A DNA stretch of 8,305 bases from Bacillota bacterium (GCA_029961005.1 JASBVW010000049.1:1-8305), one strand, 5' to 3'; numbered from the stretch's first letter, positions 1 through 5,517 are shown. Translations and numbers: made by a program. The notes: generated by a model not told the origin, from the letters alone.

Positions 1-1
1 C

Positions 2-1249
2 GCATCAGGCGCGGCGGTGGAGATGCAGGTGCCGCTCGTGCCGTTCCGCGTCGAGCACTACGGGCGGCTGTTCCCGCCAGACCCGCCCTTCCCCTACCTA
101 CCGAACAAGCGCGGGAGGGTGCGTTTGATCATCGGCGAGCCGATCAGCTTCCCGAAGGGGATGTCCTACCGCGAGGCGACCGAGCGGATGCGCCAGGCCC
201 TGGACCTTGCGGGCGATTGGGCTGGGCTCATCAAGCCGGGGCAGAAGGTTTTGATCAAACCCAATCTGGTTACGGCAGCGCCCCCGGAGCGGGCGGTGAC
301 CACCCACCCCGCGGTGGTGGAGGGCCTGATCCGCCTGGTTCAGGAAGCGGGCGGAGAAGCCTGGGTGGGAGACAGCCCGGGGTATGGTGACCCGGTGCGC
401 GTGGCCGAGCGGGCCGGGATCCTGGAGGTCTGCCGGGCTACGGGGGCGCGCTTCGTCCCGTTCCGGGAGGTAAAGGAAGTTCCCCTCCCGGAGGGCCGGG
501 TGATTAAGCGCTTTCCCCTGGCGGCGGCGGTGGTGGAGGCCGATCTGGTCATCAGCGCCGCCAAGCTGAAGACCCATGGCCTGATGACCTACACCGGGGT
601 GGTGAAGAACCTCTTTGGGTGTATCGTGGGATTGGACAAGCCCGGTTTTCACCTCCGCCTGCGCCGGAGGGAACTCTTTGGGGCCATGCTCTTGGACCTG
701 TACCTGGCCGTTCGGCCGGCCTTTGTGCTCCTGGATGGGGTGGTGGCCATGGAAGGAGAAGGGCCCAGCCACGGCGATCCGCGGCCTTTAAAGGTACTTC
801 TGGCGGGGAGTGACGGGCTGGCGGTGGACGATGTGGCTTTGCGGATCATCGGGGTGCCCCGGTGGCGCGTGCCCTACCTGGAGGAGGCGCAGCGGCGGGG
901 GCTCTTGGGCGAGTACCGGACGGCGGGCCTGGACCTGCGGGAGGTGGCGGTGGGTGATTTCCGCCTGCCCACCGGCCAGGAGGTGGTGCCGTGGCTGCCT
1001 CCGCGCTGGTCGGACCTTTTGGCCCGCCACCTTTCGCCCCGGCCGGTGGTGGACCCGGCGCGCTGCCTGGGGTGCGGCGTGTGCGCAGAGAGCTGTCCTC
1101 CGGGGGCCATCGCCATCCAGGCCGGACGGGCCCGGATTGACGACCGCTCCTGTATTCACTGCTACTGCTGCCAGGAGCTATGTCCCCGCGGCGCCGTGAG
1201 CCTGCGGAGACCCTGGCTCAGCCGTTGGTCGCACTTCGGCAGGACTTAA
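2..1249 (+). CDS. DUF362 protein with C-terminal 2x[4Fe-4S] ferredoxin domain and PlsC-like N-terminal stretch (5' partial)
   Basis: The reading frame is open to the left edge, so the true start may lie outside; GTG 17 is the first start codon visible (residues numbered from it). Residues about 66-325 are a DUF362 domain: KPGQKVLIKPNL (73-84), THPAVV (96-101), VGDSPG (117-122), KLKTHG (183-188) and VKNLFGC (196-202). Residues 350-361 (CLGCGVCAESCP) and 379-390 (CIHCYCCQELCP) are two complete CxxCxxCxxxCP motifs, each binding one [4Fe-4S] cluster. DUF362/ferredoxin proteins are cytoplasmic and of unknown reaction, presumably redox-linked. Residues 1-62 do not look like the usual DUF362 start; VPLVPFRVEHYGRLFP and RVRLIIGEPISFP resemble the C-terminal part of 1-acyl-glycerol-3-phosphate acyltransferases (PlsC). 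ATG 161 could give a shorter DUF362-only protein, but its GAAGGGG lies directly against the ATG, too close for a good ribosome binding site. The family call is firm; the fusion is inference. Confidence 0.85.
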   Translation, partial: ASGAAVEMQVPLVPFRVEHYGRLFPPDPPFPYLPNKRGRVRLIIGEPISFPKGMSYREATERMRQALDLAGDWAGLIKPGQKVLIKPNLVTAAPPERAVTTHPAVVEGLIRLVQEAGGEAWVGDSPGYGDPVRVAERAGILEVCRATGARFVPFREVKEVPLPEGRVIKRFPLAAAVVEADLVISAAKLKTHGLMTYTGVVKNLFGCIVGLDKPGFHLRLRRRELFGAMLLDLYLAVRPAFVLLDGVVAMEGEGPSHGDPRPLKVLLAGSDGLAVDDVALRIIGVPRWRVPYLEEAQRRGLLGEYRTAGLDLREVAVGDFRLPTGQEVVPWLPPRWSDLLARHLSPRPVVDPARCLGCGVCAESCPPGAIAIQAGRARIDDRSCIHCYCCQELCPRGAVSLRRPWLSRWSHFGRT

Positions 1250-1280
1250 GGCCTAAAACCCCGGGACTTAGGGCTCAAAA
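1242..1280 (+). repeat. Imperfect 17-nt tandem repeat over the stop codon
   Basis: GGACTTAAGGCCTAAAA (1242-1258) recurs as GGACTTAGGGCTCAAAA (1264-1280), 14 of 17 positions matching. The first copy contains the TAA stop of the DUF362 gene. Function unknown. No convincing intrinsic terminator or promoter was found between 1250 and 1342. The 10-mer GTCCGATAAA also occurs twice (1305-1314 and 1347-1356), the second time inside the riboswitch. Confidence 0.35.
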
Positions 1281-1342
1281 AAGGTCTTATCTCTCCCGGC
1301 AGCCGTCCGATAAAAGAAATGGAAATAAAAGGGCATTGGGCG

Positions 1343-1438
1343 GGCAGTCCGATAAAGGCAAACCTGCCGAAAGGCAGGGACGCAAAGCCAAGGGTCTAAA
1401 GCTCACCAGCCATGATAGCCTGGCTGCCGAAGACTGCC
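1343..1438 (+). promoter_or_regulatory. Cyclic-di-GMP-I (GEMM-I) riboswitch aptamer
   Basis: The conserved GEMM-I core is present in order: GGCAAAC (1357-1363), a hairpin CCTGCC-GAAA-GGCAGG (1363-1378) with the GAAA tetraloop, GGACGCAAAGCC (1378-1389), GGGTCTAAAG (1392-1401, tetraloop-receptor side), ATGATAGCC (1412-1420) and GGCTGCCGA (1422-1430). The outer stem P1 is GGCAGTC (1343-1349) with GACTGCC (1432-1438). In this family the aptamer binds the second messenger c-di-GMP. By my alignment to the Vibrio Vc2 RNA, G1358, A1385 and C1427 correspond to the ligand-contacting G20, A47 and C92. It sits in the leader of the tetrahaem cytochrome gene at 1520. Confidence 0.93.
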
Positions 1439-1513
1439 GAGAGGATGGTTCCGCTCCCTCCTTCAAGGCAGTCTGCCATCGGGTAGACCGCCTGGATGCC
1501 GACCGAAGGAGGG
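1431..1513 (+). promoter_or_regulatory. Riboswitch expression platform with SD/anti-SD pairing
   Basis: AGACTGCC (1431-1438), the 3' side of P1, can instead pair perfectly with GGCAGTCT (1467-1474), so the two pairings exclude each other. The loop of the second pairing carries CCCTCCTTC (1456-1464), an exact 9-bp complement of GAAGGAGGG (1505-1513), the ribosome binding site of the cytochrome gene. GGCAGTCT can also pair, with one A-C mismatch, with AGACCGCC (1485-1492), nested inside the SD/anti-SD helix. Inference: ligand-stabilised P1 frees 1467-1474 and favours SD masking (OFF), while without ligand the 1431/1474 hairpin confines the anti-SD (ON). No T-tract follows, so control is probably translational. 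Confidence 0.75.
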
Positions 1514-1519
1514 TTTTCT

Positions 1520-1960
1520 ATGCGCCGCGGTGTAAAGACGGTAGCCGCCTGGCTAACTGCCGCGCTGCTGGCAGGGCTGCTGGCGGAGGCTGCGGTCGCC
1601 TCCCACGGCAGTTGCAGCGACTGCCACGTGGGTGGGCTGCCGCAGCCGGGGGAGAGGATAGCCGATCCCACCTCCCTCTGCCTGAGCTGTCACGACGGGA
1701 CCATGGCCGTCAACGAGGTCATCAGTCCGCCCGGGGCGAGGGAGGGCAGGCTGAGCAGCGACCATCCGGTGGAGATCTCGGTGCCTCAGCTCCCCAATTA
1801 TCAACGCCTGGAAGTGATCCGCCTCGATCTTCCGCTGAAAGACGGGACCACGCTCACCTGCATCACCTGCCACGACCCGCACGACAGCCGTTCACTCCCG
1901 GGGTCGCTGCGCGTGAGCAATGAACGGAGCGGCCTCTGCTTCCGGTGCCACTTGGTGTAG
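1520..1960 (+). CDS. Secreted tetrahaem c-type cytochrome
   Basis: A 146-residue protein with an N-terminal signal peptide (MRRGVK, hydrophobic stretch about 8-22, AVA cleavage site 25-27) and four CxxCH haem c attachment motifs: CSDCH (32-36), CLSCH (54-58), CITCH (114-118) and CFRCH (140-144). Each is expected to bind one covalent haem outside the cytoplasmic membrane, so this is an electron-transfer protein of the short multihaem class (doubled-CxxCH/cytochrome c3-like). The first and second pairs of motifs are separated by a haem-free linker of about 55 residues. ATG 1520 is chosen because GGAGG (1508-1512) lies 7 nt upstream; ATG 1496 would put the ribosome binding site inside the gene and add eight residues before the signal peptide. 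Expression is predicted to respond to c-di-GMP through the leader riboswitch. Redox partner unknown. Confidence 0.9.
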   Translation: MRRGVKTVAAWLTAALLAGLLAEAAVASHGSCSDCHVGGLPQPGERIADPTSLCLSCHDGTMAVNEVISPPGAREGRLSSDHPVEISVPQLPNYQRLEVIRLDLPLKDGTTLTCITCHDPHDSRSLPGSLRVSNERSGLCFRCHLV

Positions 1961-1978
1961 GCGGCTGGTCAAAATTGC

Positions 1979-2008
1979 TTGACGAGGGTCGCTTTTCTGT
2001 GGTATTCT
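1979..2008 (+). promoter_or_regulatory. Sigma-A-type promoter for ribU leader
   Basis: TTGACG (1979-1984) and TATTCT (2003-2008) are separated by 18 nt. The expected transcription start near 2015 lies just upstream of the FMN riboswitch, as it should for a riboswitch-controlled transcript. It starts 19 nt after the cytochrome stop, so ribU has its own promoter. Confidence 0.65.
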
Positions 2009-2030
2009 AGTGACAACTGAATAGGCGCGC

Positions 2031-2173
2031 AATCTTCGGGGCAAGGTGAGGAAGGGCAACCTTCCAATTCCTGACCGGCGGTGAAGCCCTCCCCGGGCCA
2101 GCCCGCGAGCCGCGCAAGCGGTTGAGCCGGTGCAATTCCGGCGCCGACAGTAAAGTCTGGATGGGAGAAGATT
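2031..2173 (+). promoter_or_regulatory. FMN riboswitch (RFN element)
   Basis: Closing stem P1 is AATCTTC (2031-2037) with GAAGATT (2167-2173). Conserved RFN blocks follow in order: GGGGCAAGGTGA (2038-2049), GACCGGCGGTGAAGCCC (2073-2089), CCCGCGAGCC (2102-2111), AGCCGGTGCAATTCCGGC (2125-2142) and GCCGACAGTAAAGTCTGGATG (2143-2163). The element binds flavin mononucleotide and switches off riboflavin synthesis or uptake genes when FMN is plentiful. Its position in front of the RibU gene fits exactly. Confidence 0.97.
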
Positions 2174-2234
2174 GGACTGAGGCAGAAGAGTGCTGTCAGA
2201 GTGCTGCCTCAGGCTGGGGGCAGTGTAAGGCTGC

Positions 2235-2274
2235 GTCTTCCCGAGGGTTGTGTGCCCTCGGGAATCTTGTTTTA
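2235..2274 (+). terminator. Intrinsic terminator of the FMN riboswitch
   Basis: TTCCCGAGGG (2238-2247) and CCCTCGGGAA (2255-2264) form a perfect 10-bp stem with a 7-nt loop, followed by TCTTGTTTTA. The alternative is GAAGAT (2167-2172, the 3' side of P1) pairing with GTCTTC (2235-2240), which overlaps the base of the terminator; the hairpin CTGAGGCAG/CTGCCTCAG (2177-2185/2204-2212) lies between. This is a consistent antiterminator arrangement: FMN holds P1, so the terminator forms and ribU is not transcribed. Confidence 0.85.
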
Positions 2275-2289
2275 GGGGGAAGGAAAACG

Positions 2290-2901
2290 ATGTCCACGCT
2301 TTACCGCATCCGGTTTGGCCTTTTAGCAGCCATGGCCTTTGTGCTCATGTATGCCGTGGAGTTCCCGCTGCCTTTCTTTCCGGAGTACTTGAAGTACGAT
2401 CCCAGTGAGGTTCCGGTTTTGCTGGGCGCCTTTACCATGGGTCCCTGGGCCGGCTTTTGGATTGAGGTGGTGAAAGACCTGCTCTTTCTCCTCTCCGGGA
2501 AGAGCACGGCCGGGATCATCGGAGTAGGGGCTAATTTTGTAGCCGGTGCGGCGCTGGTGGTGACGGCAGGCTTGCTCTTCCGGCGGGGGCCGTGGGCTGG
2601 CCGCCTCCTCCCGGCCCTGGCTGGCGGGGCAGTGGCCATGGCGGTGGTGATGGCCCCGGCCAATTACTTTGTCTTTTTGCCCCTCTGGGGAGTTCCCCGG
2701 CAGGCGGCCGCACCCCTCATCTTCTCGGCGGTCATTCCCTTCAACTTAGCGAAGGGTGTGCTGACGGGCCTGATTACTCTGATCCTCTATCCCCGCCTGG
2801 TCAGTTACCTGGGTACAGACGCTCTCCAGGAAAAAGGCCAAAAAGCCCGCCCCCGTCCGCTGGGCCAGGGGCAGAAGGACCCGGGCGGCGGCCGTATATG
2901 A
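2290..2901 (+). CDS. ribU: RibU, riboflavin-specific S-component of an ECF transporter
   Basis: A 203-residue, very hydrophobic protein with about six membrane segments. The RibU signature is clear: YDPSEVPVLLGAFTMGP (36-52), the acidic/basic pair in IEVVKDLLFLLSG (58-70), GVGANFVAGA (78-87) and APANYF (122-127). RibU captures riboflavin at the outer face and works with the shared EcfA/EcfA'/EcfT energy-coupling module, which is not in the window. ATG 2290 is chosen for its AGGGGGAAGGA site (2274-2284) and because it follows the riboswitch terminator; the same frame is open upstream through the riboswitch but is not coding there. The membrane core ends near residue 174; the last 29 residues are a polar, basic, glycine/proline-rich tail not typical of the family, encoded where the gene overlaps the convergent phospholipase gene. 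Confidence 0.93.
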   Translation: MSTLYRIRFGLLAAMAFVLMYAVEFPLPFFPEYLKYDPSEVPVLLGAFTMGPWAGFWIEVVKDLLFLLSGKSTAGIIGVGANFVAGAALVVTAGLLFRRGPWAGRLLPALAGGAVAMAVVMAPANYFVFLPLWGVPRQAAAPLIFSAVIPFNLAKGVLTGLITLILYPRLVSYLGTDALQEKGQKARPRPLGQGQKDPGGGRI

Positions 2902-3513
2902 CTCTTCGCTGGCCTTTTTCCCGGCCACCAGGGGCAGGAAGGGCTGGGCTGCGCGGGCGTTGGCGACGACCCACTCTGCGGGGGAAGACCCCAGGTGGTA
3001 AATTCCCTGGTCCCAGACGGTGAAGAGCGCCTTGTTCCTATCGGCCCAGGTCTCGAAACGCTGATGCCCGTGCAGCACCAGGGCGCTGGCGTGATGCGGC
3101 TCACAGACGTCCTGCACCAAGTGAAGGGCTGCGCCCAACCAAAAGATGGCCTCGTCCCGGTATCCCGCCCGCCAGCTGGCGGCAGCTGCGGCCGCGTAGC
3201 GGCAACACTCGTCGGCAGCGCTGGGGAGGTGCCACAGGCCGGCCCCGGTCCGGGGGTTATAGTGATGGCTGGCGTTCTTCCACCCTCTGTCGGCGTAGTA
3301 GGTCCCGGCCAGGAGGTACTGCTCCCACTGGTGGAGCAGGTCGGCCCACTGCCGATACCCATCGTTGCGCAGAATGGTGATGGCCTGGCGATCCAGGAAG
3401 GCGTGGGTGTCACCCGCCCGGTCGACCAGGTATTGCATCGGGCTGGCCACGGTCAGGGCCAGCCGCGCTACGGTGGCGTAAGAAGCGGTGGCCAGCCGCT
3501 TGAGATTGGGCAT
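2746..3513 (-). CDS. Zinc-dependent phospholipase C family protein
   Basis: A 255-residue protein of the Bacillus cereus phospholipase C / alpha-toxin family, which hydrolyses phospholipid headgroups at a tri-zinc site. By alignment to the B. cereus enzyme the side-chain zinc ligands are all found: H37 (THAFLDRQAI), D75 (TYYADRGW), H83 (ASHHYNPRTG), H131 and D135 (GAALHLVQDV), H141 (CEPHHAS), H150 and E154 (HQRFE). The N-terminal Trp that ligates zinc in secreted members is not seen, and residues 1-30 are only weakly like a signal peptide, so location is uncertain. ATG 3513 has AGGAAAGGAAGGA just upstream and a TTGACA promoter. The family core ends near residue 232; the last 23 residues come from the overlap with ribU and resemble no family motif. 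Substrate cannot be predicted. Confidence 0.87.
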   Translation of the reverse strand: MPNLKRLATASYATVARLALTVASPMQYLVDRAGDTHAFLDRQAITILRNDGYRQWADLLHQWEQYLLAGTYYADRGWKNASHHYNPRTGAGLWHLPSAADECCRYAAAAAASWRAGYRDEAIFWLGAALHLVQDVCEPHHASALVLHGHQRFETWADRNKALFTVWDQGIYHLGSSPAEWVVANARAAQPFLPLVAGKKASEESYTAAARVLLPLAQRTGAGFLAFFLESVCTQVTDQAGIEDQSNQARQHTLR

Positions 3514-3558
3514 CGCAGTCCTTCCTTTCCTCTTGTCGACCCTTTCCCCAACAATACT

Positions 3559-3587
3559 ATCCTAGTGTGGTTACAGCCGGGTGTCAA
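3559..3587 (-). promoter_or_regulatory. Sigma-A promoter of the phospholipase gene
   Basis: On the minus strand a perfect -35 TTGACA (3587-3582) is followed after 17 nt by TAGGAT (3564-3559). The predicted start is about 40 nt upstream of ATG 3513. The gene can therefore be expressed independently of the permease upstream. Confidence 0.75.
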
Positions 3588-3593
3588 GGCGGT

Positions 3594-3606
3594 TAACATT
3601 GTGTTA
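3594..3606. promoter_or_regulatory. Small inverted repeat, possible operator
   Basis: TAACA-TTG-TGTTA forms a 5-bp dyad, flanked by GT and C to give GTTAACATTGTGTTAC. It lies 7 bp upstream of the -35 box of the phospholipase promoter, where an activator could bind. It vaguely resembles TTAACA half-sites of redox regulators, but I cannot name a factor; it could also be chance. Confidence 0.3.
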
Positions 3607-3628
3607 CAAAGCTGAGGCCGGGGCTGCC

Positions 3629-4780
3629 TCATTCGCGGCGGAGAACCTCCACAATCCTGAGGCGGGTCATCTGCCAGGCCGGGTAAAGGCCCGCCACTCC
3701 CCCTACCGCCAGCGCGATGGCCATGCTGAGGGCCAGAATGCGCAGGGAGACGGCGGCCCTAAACAGGGAGAGGTTGAAGTAGCGGGTGGCCACCAGAGCG
3801 AGGAGGTGTGACAGGCCCCACCCGCCCAGGCAGCCCACCAGCCCGGCCAGGGTGCTGATGAAGAGCGCTTCGGTCAAGATCAGGGCGAAGATGTACCGGG
3901 GGGAAGCTCCCAGGGCCCGCATTACGCCTATCTCCCGGGTGCGCTCGCTCACCGACATGAGCATGGTGGAGGTGACGAAGAGGACTCCGATGAGCAACCC
4001 GATGGAGGCCACGCTGAAGTGCATGGCCTGCGCGATGGAGAAGAGCTTCATGAGCTGTGAAAAGAGCTCGGCTGCGGTATAGACCGCCAGGTGCGGATAG
4101 CGGGCCCGGAGCGCTTCCACTGTCTGCTCCAGGCTGGAGACGGAGGAAACGCGCACCAGCACTTCATTGATGGCGGAGGGCTGTCCTCTGATCTCCTGCA
4201 AGACCGGCAGGGGCACGTAGATGATGGAGTCGTCGATCCCCCCCGTGGGGGCCAAAATCCCCGCCAGCCGGAAGTTGTGGCCGGAAAGAAGCAGGTTCTC
4301 CCCCACCTGGAGTTTTAAGGCCGTGGCCACGGCGTGCCCCGCCACGGCTTCCTCGGCTGTGGGGCCGCTCCAGAGGCGCCCCTCTTGAAGTCGGGCCAGC
4401 GGCTTGAACTGCCAGAACTGCTCCGCCGGGATGCCGAAGACCAAGAGCGGCGTAAGTGTCGAGCCCAGATCGAGCACCCGCAGCACCGGGAGGGCCAGGC
4501 GGACGTTGGGCAGGGCCCCTACCTCCAAGGCCAGGTCTTCGGGGAAGGGGCGGTGTTCTCCATTCACCCCTACCGGTATCCCCAGAAATTCGTCCCGGGG
4601 CGTGATATAGACGTCGGTCCCGTATTTCAGGATGGTCTCCTCAAAAGAGCGCAAAAATCCCTCCCCGATGCTGAGCAGGGCCACGGTAAAGGCCACGGCC
4701 ACCGTGACCCCCAGGACGGTAAGGGTGGTCCGGACGGGGCGGCGGATTAGGTTGCGGCAGGCCAGGGTATACAGGCGCAT
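3629..4780 (-). CDS. ABC transporter permease, FtsX/MacB-type
   Basis: A 383-residue protein with the MacB/LolC-like layout: RNLIRRPVRTTLTVLGV leading into membrane segment 1 (about 20-39), a large extracytoplasmic domain (about 42-250), then three membrane segments (about 256-277, 297-330, 345-367). SERTREIGVMRALGAS (278-293) is the cytoplasmic coupling motif that contacts the ATPase, and the protein ends with TRLRIVEVLRRE as usual. Such permeases work by mechanotransmission on lipoproteins, peptides or cell-wall enzymes rather than by forming a channel. No ATP-binding subunit is adjacent: upstream is a divergent hypothetical gene, downstream the phospholipase gene 115 nt away. ATG 4780 fits the family N-terminus, but no Shine-Dalgarno is visible (CATCTTAAAAAT precedes it). 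Substrate unknown. Confidence 0.88.
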   Translation of the reverse strand: MRLYTLACRNLIRRPVRTTLTVLGVTVAVAFTVALLSIGEGFLRSFEETILKYGTDVYITPRDEFLGIPVGVNGEHRPFPEDLALEVGALPNVRLALPVLRVLDLGSTLTPLLVFGIPAEQFWQFKPLARLQEGRLWSGPTAEEAVAGHAVATALKLQVGENLLLSGHNFRLAGILAPTGGIDDSIIYVPLPVLQEIRGQPSAINEVLVRVSSVSSLEQTVEALRARYPHLAVYTAAELFSQLMKLFSIAQAMHFSVASIGLLIGVLFVTSTMLMSVSERTREIGVMRALGASPRYIFALILTEALFISTLAGLVGCLGGWGLSHLLALVATRYFNLSLFRAAVSLRILALSMAIALAVGGVAGLYPAWQMTRLRIVEVLRRE

Positions 4781-4828
4781 ATTTTTAAGATGTACGGGGG
4801 GCGCGGTCGAATATGCGGCGGGGATGAA

Positions 4829-4834
4829 TATAAT
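4829..4834 (+). promoter_or_regulatory. TATAAT element in the divergent intergenic region
   Basis: TATAAT lies 30 nt upstream of ATG 4865 in an AT-rich patch (4826-4838) that contrasts with the surrounding GC-rich DNA. No good TTGACA stands 16-18 nt upstream (GTCGAA at that spacing), so it may be a weak sigma-A -10 or a -10 for another sigma factor. The reverse strand of the same patch reads TAAATTATATTC and could serve the permease gene. Confidence 0.35.
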
Positions 4835-4864
4835 TTATCGTCCGGGAGAAAGGAAGTGTTGACT

Positions 4865-5344
4865 ATGCCCGACGAATCCGGAGGGCAGAAGGGGCCGGTG
4901 GTGGAAGGGCTGGCCGGAAGGCCGGAGACTGCTGTGCTTCCTCAGCTGGCGCTGGCAGCTTTAAGCCGCCAGCCGGAGCATCTGGACGTCAATACCGTGC
5001 TGGGTTTTTTAGGGCTGCTCAACCTCTGGGAGATTTTGGAGCTGCTGCAGGGGAGGAGAGGTGCGGCCTCTTCCCTCCCCGCCCCGGCCCCTGCCGAGTC
5101 GGGCCGGGGCGGGGTAAGCCTGGATTCGCTGTTGAGCCTTTTGGCGGCCAAAGGAGGGGGTAAACTAAACCTCAACGCGCTCTTGCCCCTCCTGTCTGCC
5201 CTGAGTGAAGGGAGCGGAGGCAAGGGCGTCCCCCCGGACCCAGCCTCCCCCTCCCGTCCCGGCATGCCGCCAGTACAGAGGGAAGGGGAGGGGGTAAAGG
5301 AGAACGGCCTCCAGGCGAACGGCCACCGAGCGAGCGGCCTCTAG
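4865..5344 (+). CDS. Hypothetical protein with Leu-rich internal repeats
   Basis: A 159-residue protein I do not recognise. ATG 4865 follows GAGAAAGGAAG; in-frame GTG and TTG codons lie 9 and 6 nt upstream and are possible alternatives. No signal peptide or long membrane segment. Three similar Leu-rich units are visible: LDVNTVLGFLGLL (40-52), VSLDSLLSLLAAK (84-96) and LNLNALLPLLSAL (101-113), each with a Leu/Val-Asp/Asn start and a run of leucines, suggesting short amphipathic helices. They are separated and flanked by low-complexity Pro/Ala/Gly/Ser-rich stretches, and the C-terminal 45 residues look disordered. It is divergent from the permease and precedes the tiny-peptide cluster, from which it is separated by a terminator. 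A structural or assembly role, for example in the spore envelope, is conceivable from the company it keeps but is not shown. Confidence 0.6.
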   Translation: MPDESGGQKGPVVEGLAGRPETAVLPQLALAALSRQPEHLDVNTVLGFLGLLNLWEILELLQGRRGAASSLPAPAPAESGRGGVSLDSLLSLLAAKGGGKLNLNALLPLLSALSEGSGGKGVPPDPASPSRPGMPPVQREGEGVKENGLQANGHRASGL

Positions 5345-5466
5345 AGTGGGATTTTCTCCGGCGCAGGCCGCGCGGCCGCCCGGAAGAGGGGAGATGGCAC
5401 AAGATCTCCTAGGTACTTTCGCGCAAAGGGCCTGACGGGTGGAGGAGAAAAGGACGAGTTTGGACG
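5345..5466 (+). other. Non-coding leader/spacer with hairpins
   Basis: No gene is supported in this stretch. It contains a 12-bp palindrome GGCCGCGCGGCC (5366-5377) and a hairpin GGAGAT/ATCTCC (5390-5395/5404-5409, 8-nt loop). AAGGAC (5450-5455) could pair with GTCCTT (5489-5494), and GGCCT (5429-5433) with AGGCC (5483-5487), both of which would open the terminator that follows. It may be the 3' UTR of the gene at 4865 or a structured leader of the gene at 5579. I could not match it to a known riboswitch class. Confidence 0.4.
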
Positions 5467-5517
5467 GGGTGTTTCCGGAAAAAGGCCTGTCCTTATCCGG
5501 TGACACCCTCTTTTTTT
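5467..5517 (+). terminator. Strong intrinsic terminator
   Basis: GGGTGT (5467-5472) pairs with ACACCC (5503-5508), and inside it CCGGA (5475-5479) pairs with TCCGG (5496-5500), continued by AAGG/CCTT near the loop CCTGT. The stem is followed immediately by TCTTTTTTT (5509-5517). It ends the transcript of the gene at 4865, or acts as an attenuator for the gene at 5579. Confidence 0.85.

Noticed and set aside
98..772. 224-codon open frame on the minus strand
   Set aside because: Antisense to the DUF362 gene, with no ribosome site and no recognisable domain; the plus-strand product is clearly the real one.
1305..1355. GTCCGATAAA as a flagellar sigma-28 (GCCGATAA) -10 box
   Set aside because: No TAAA at the required 15-nt distance, and the second copy is part of the riboswitch.
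1180..1923. 247-codon open frame on the plus strand
   Set aside because: It crosses the DUF362 3' end, the riboswitch and the cytochrome gene in another frame; composition is Arg/Gly-rich and no family is seen. It is a by-product of high GC.
2122..2289. In-frame extension of ribU upstream to an ATG at 2122
   Set aside because: It runs through the conserved FMN riboswitch and its terminator; ATG 2290 has the ribosome site and gives the normal RibU N-terminus.
2995..3615. 206-codon open frame on the plus strand
   Set aside because: It lies antisense to the phospholipase gene, whose minus-strand product has all zinc ligands and a promoter.
4334..4750. 138-codon open frame on the plus strand
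   Set aside because: Antisense to the permease gene; composition typical of a shadow frame.
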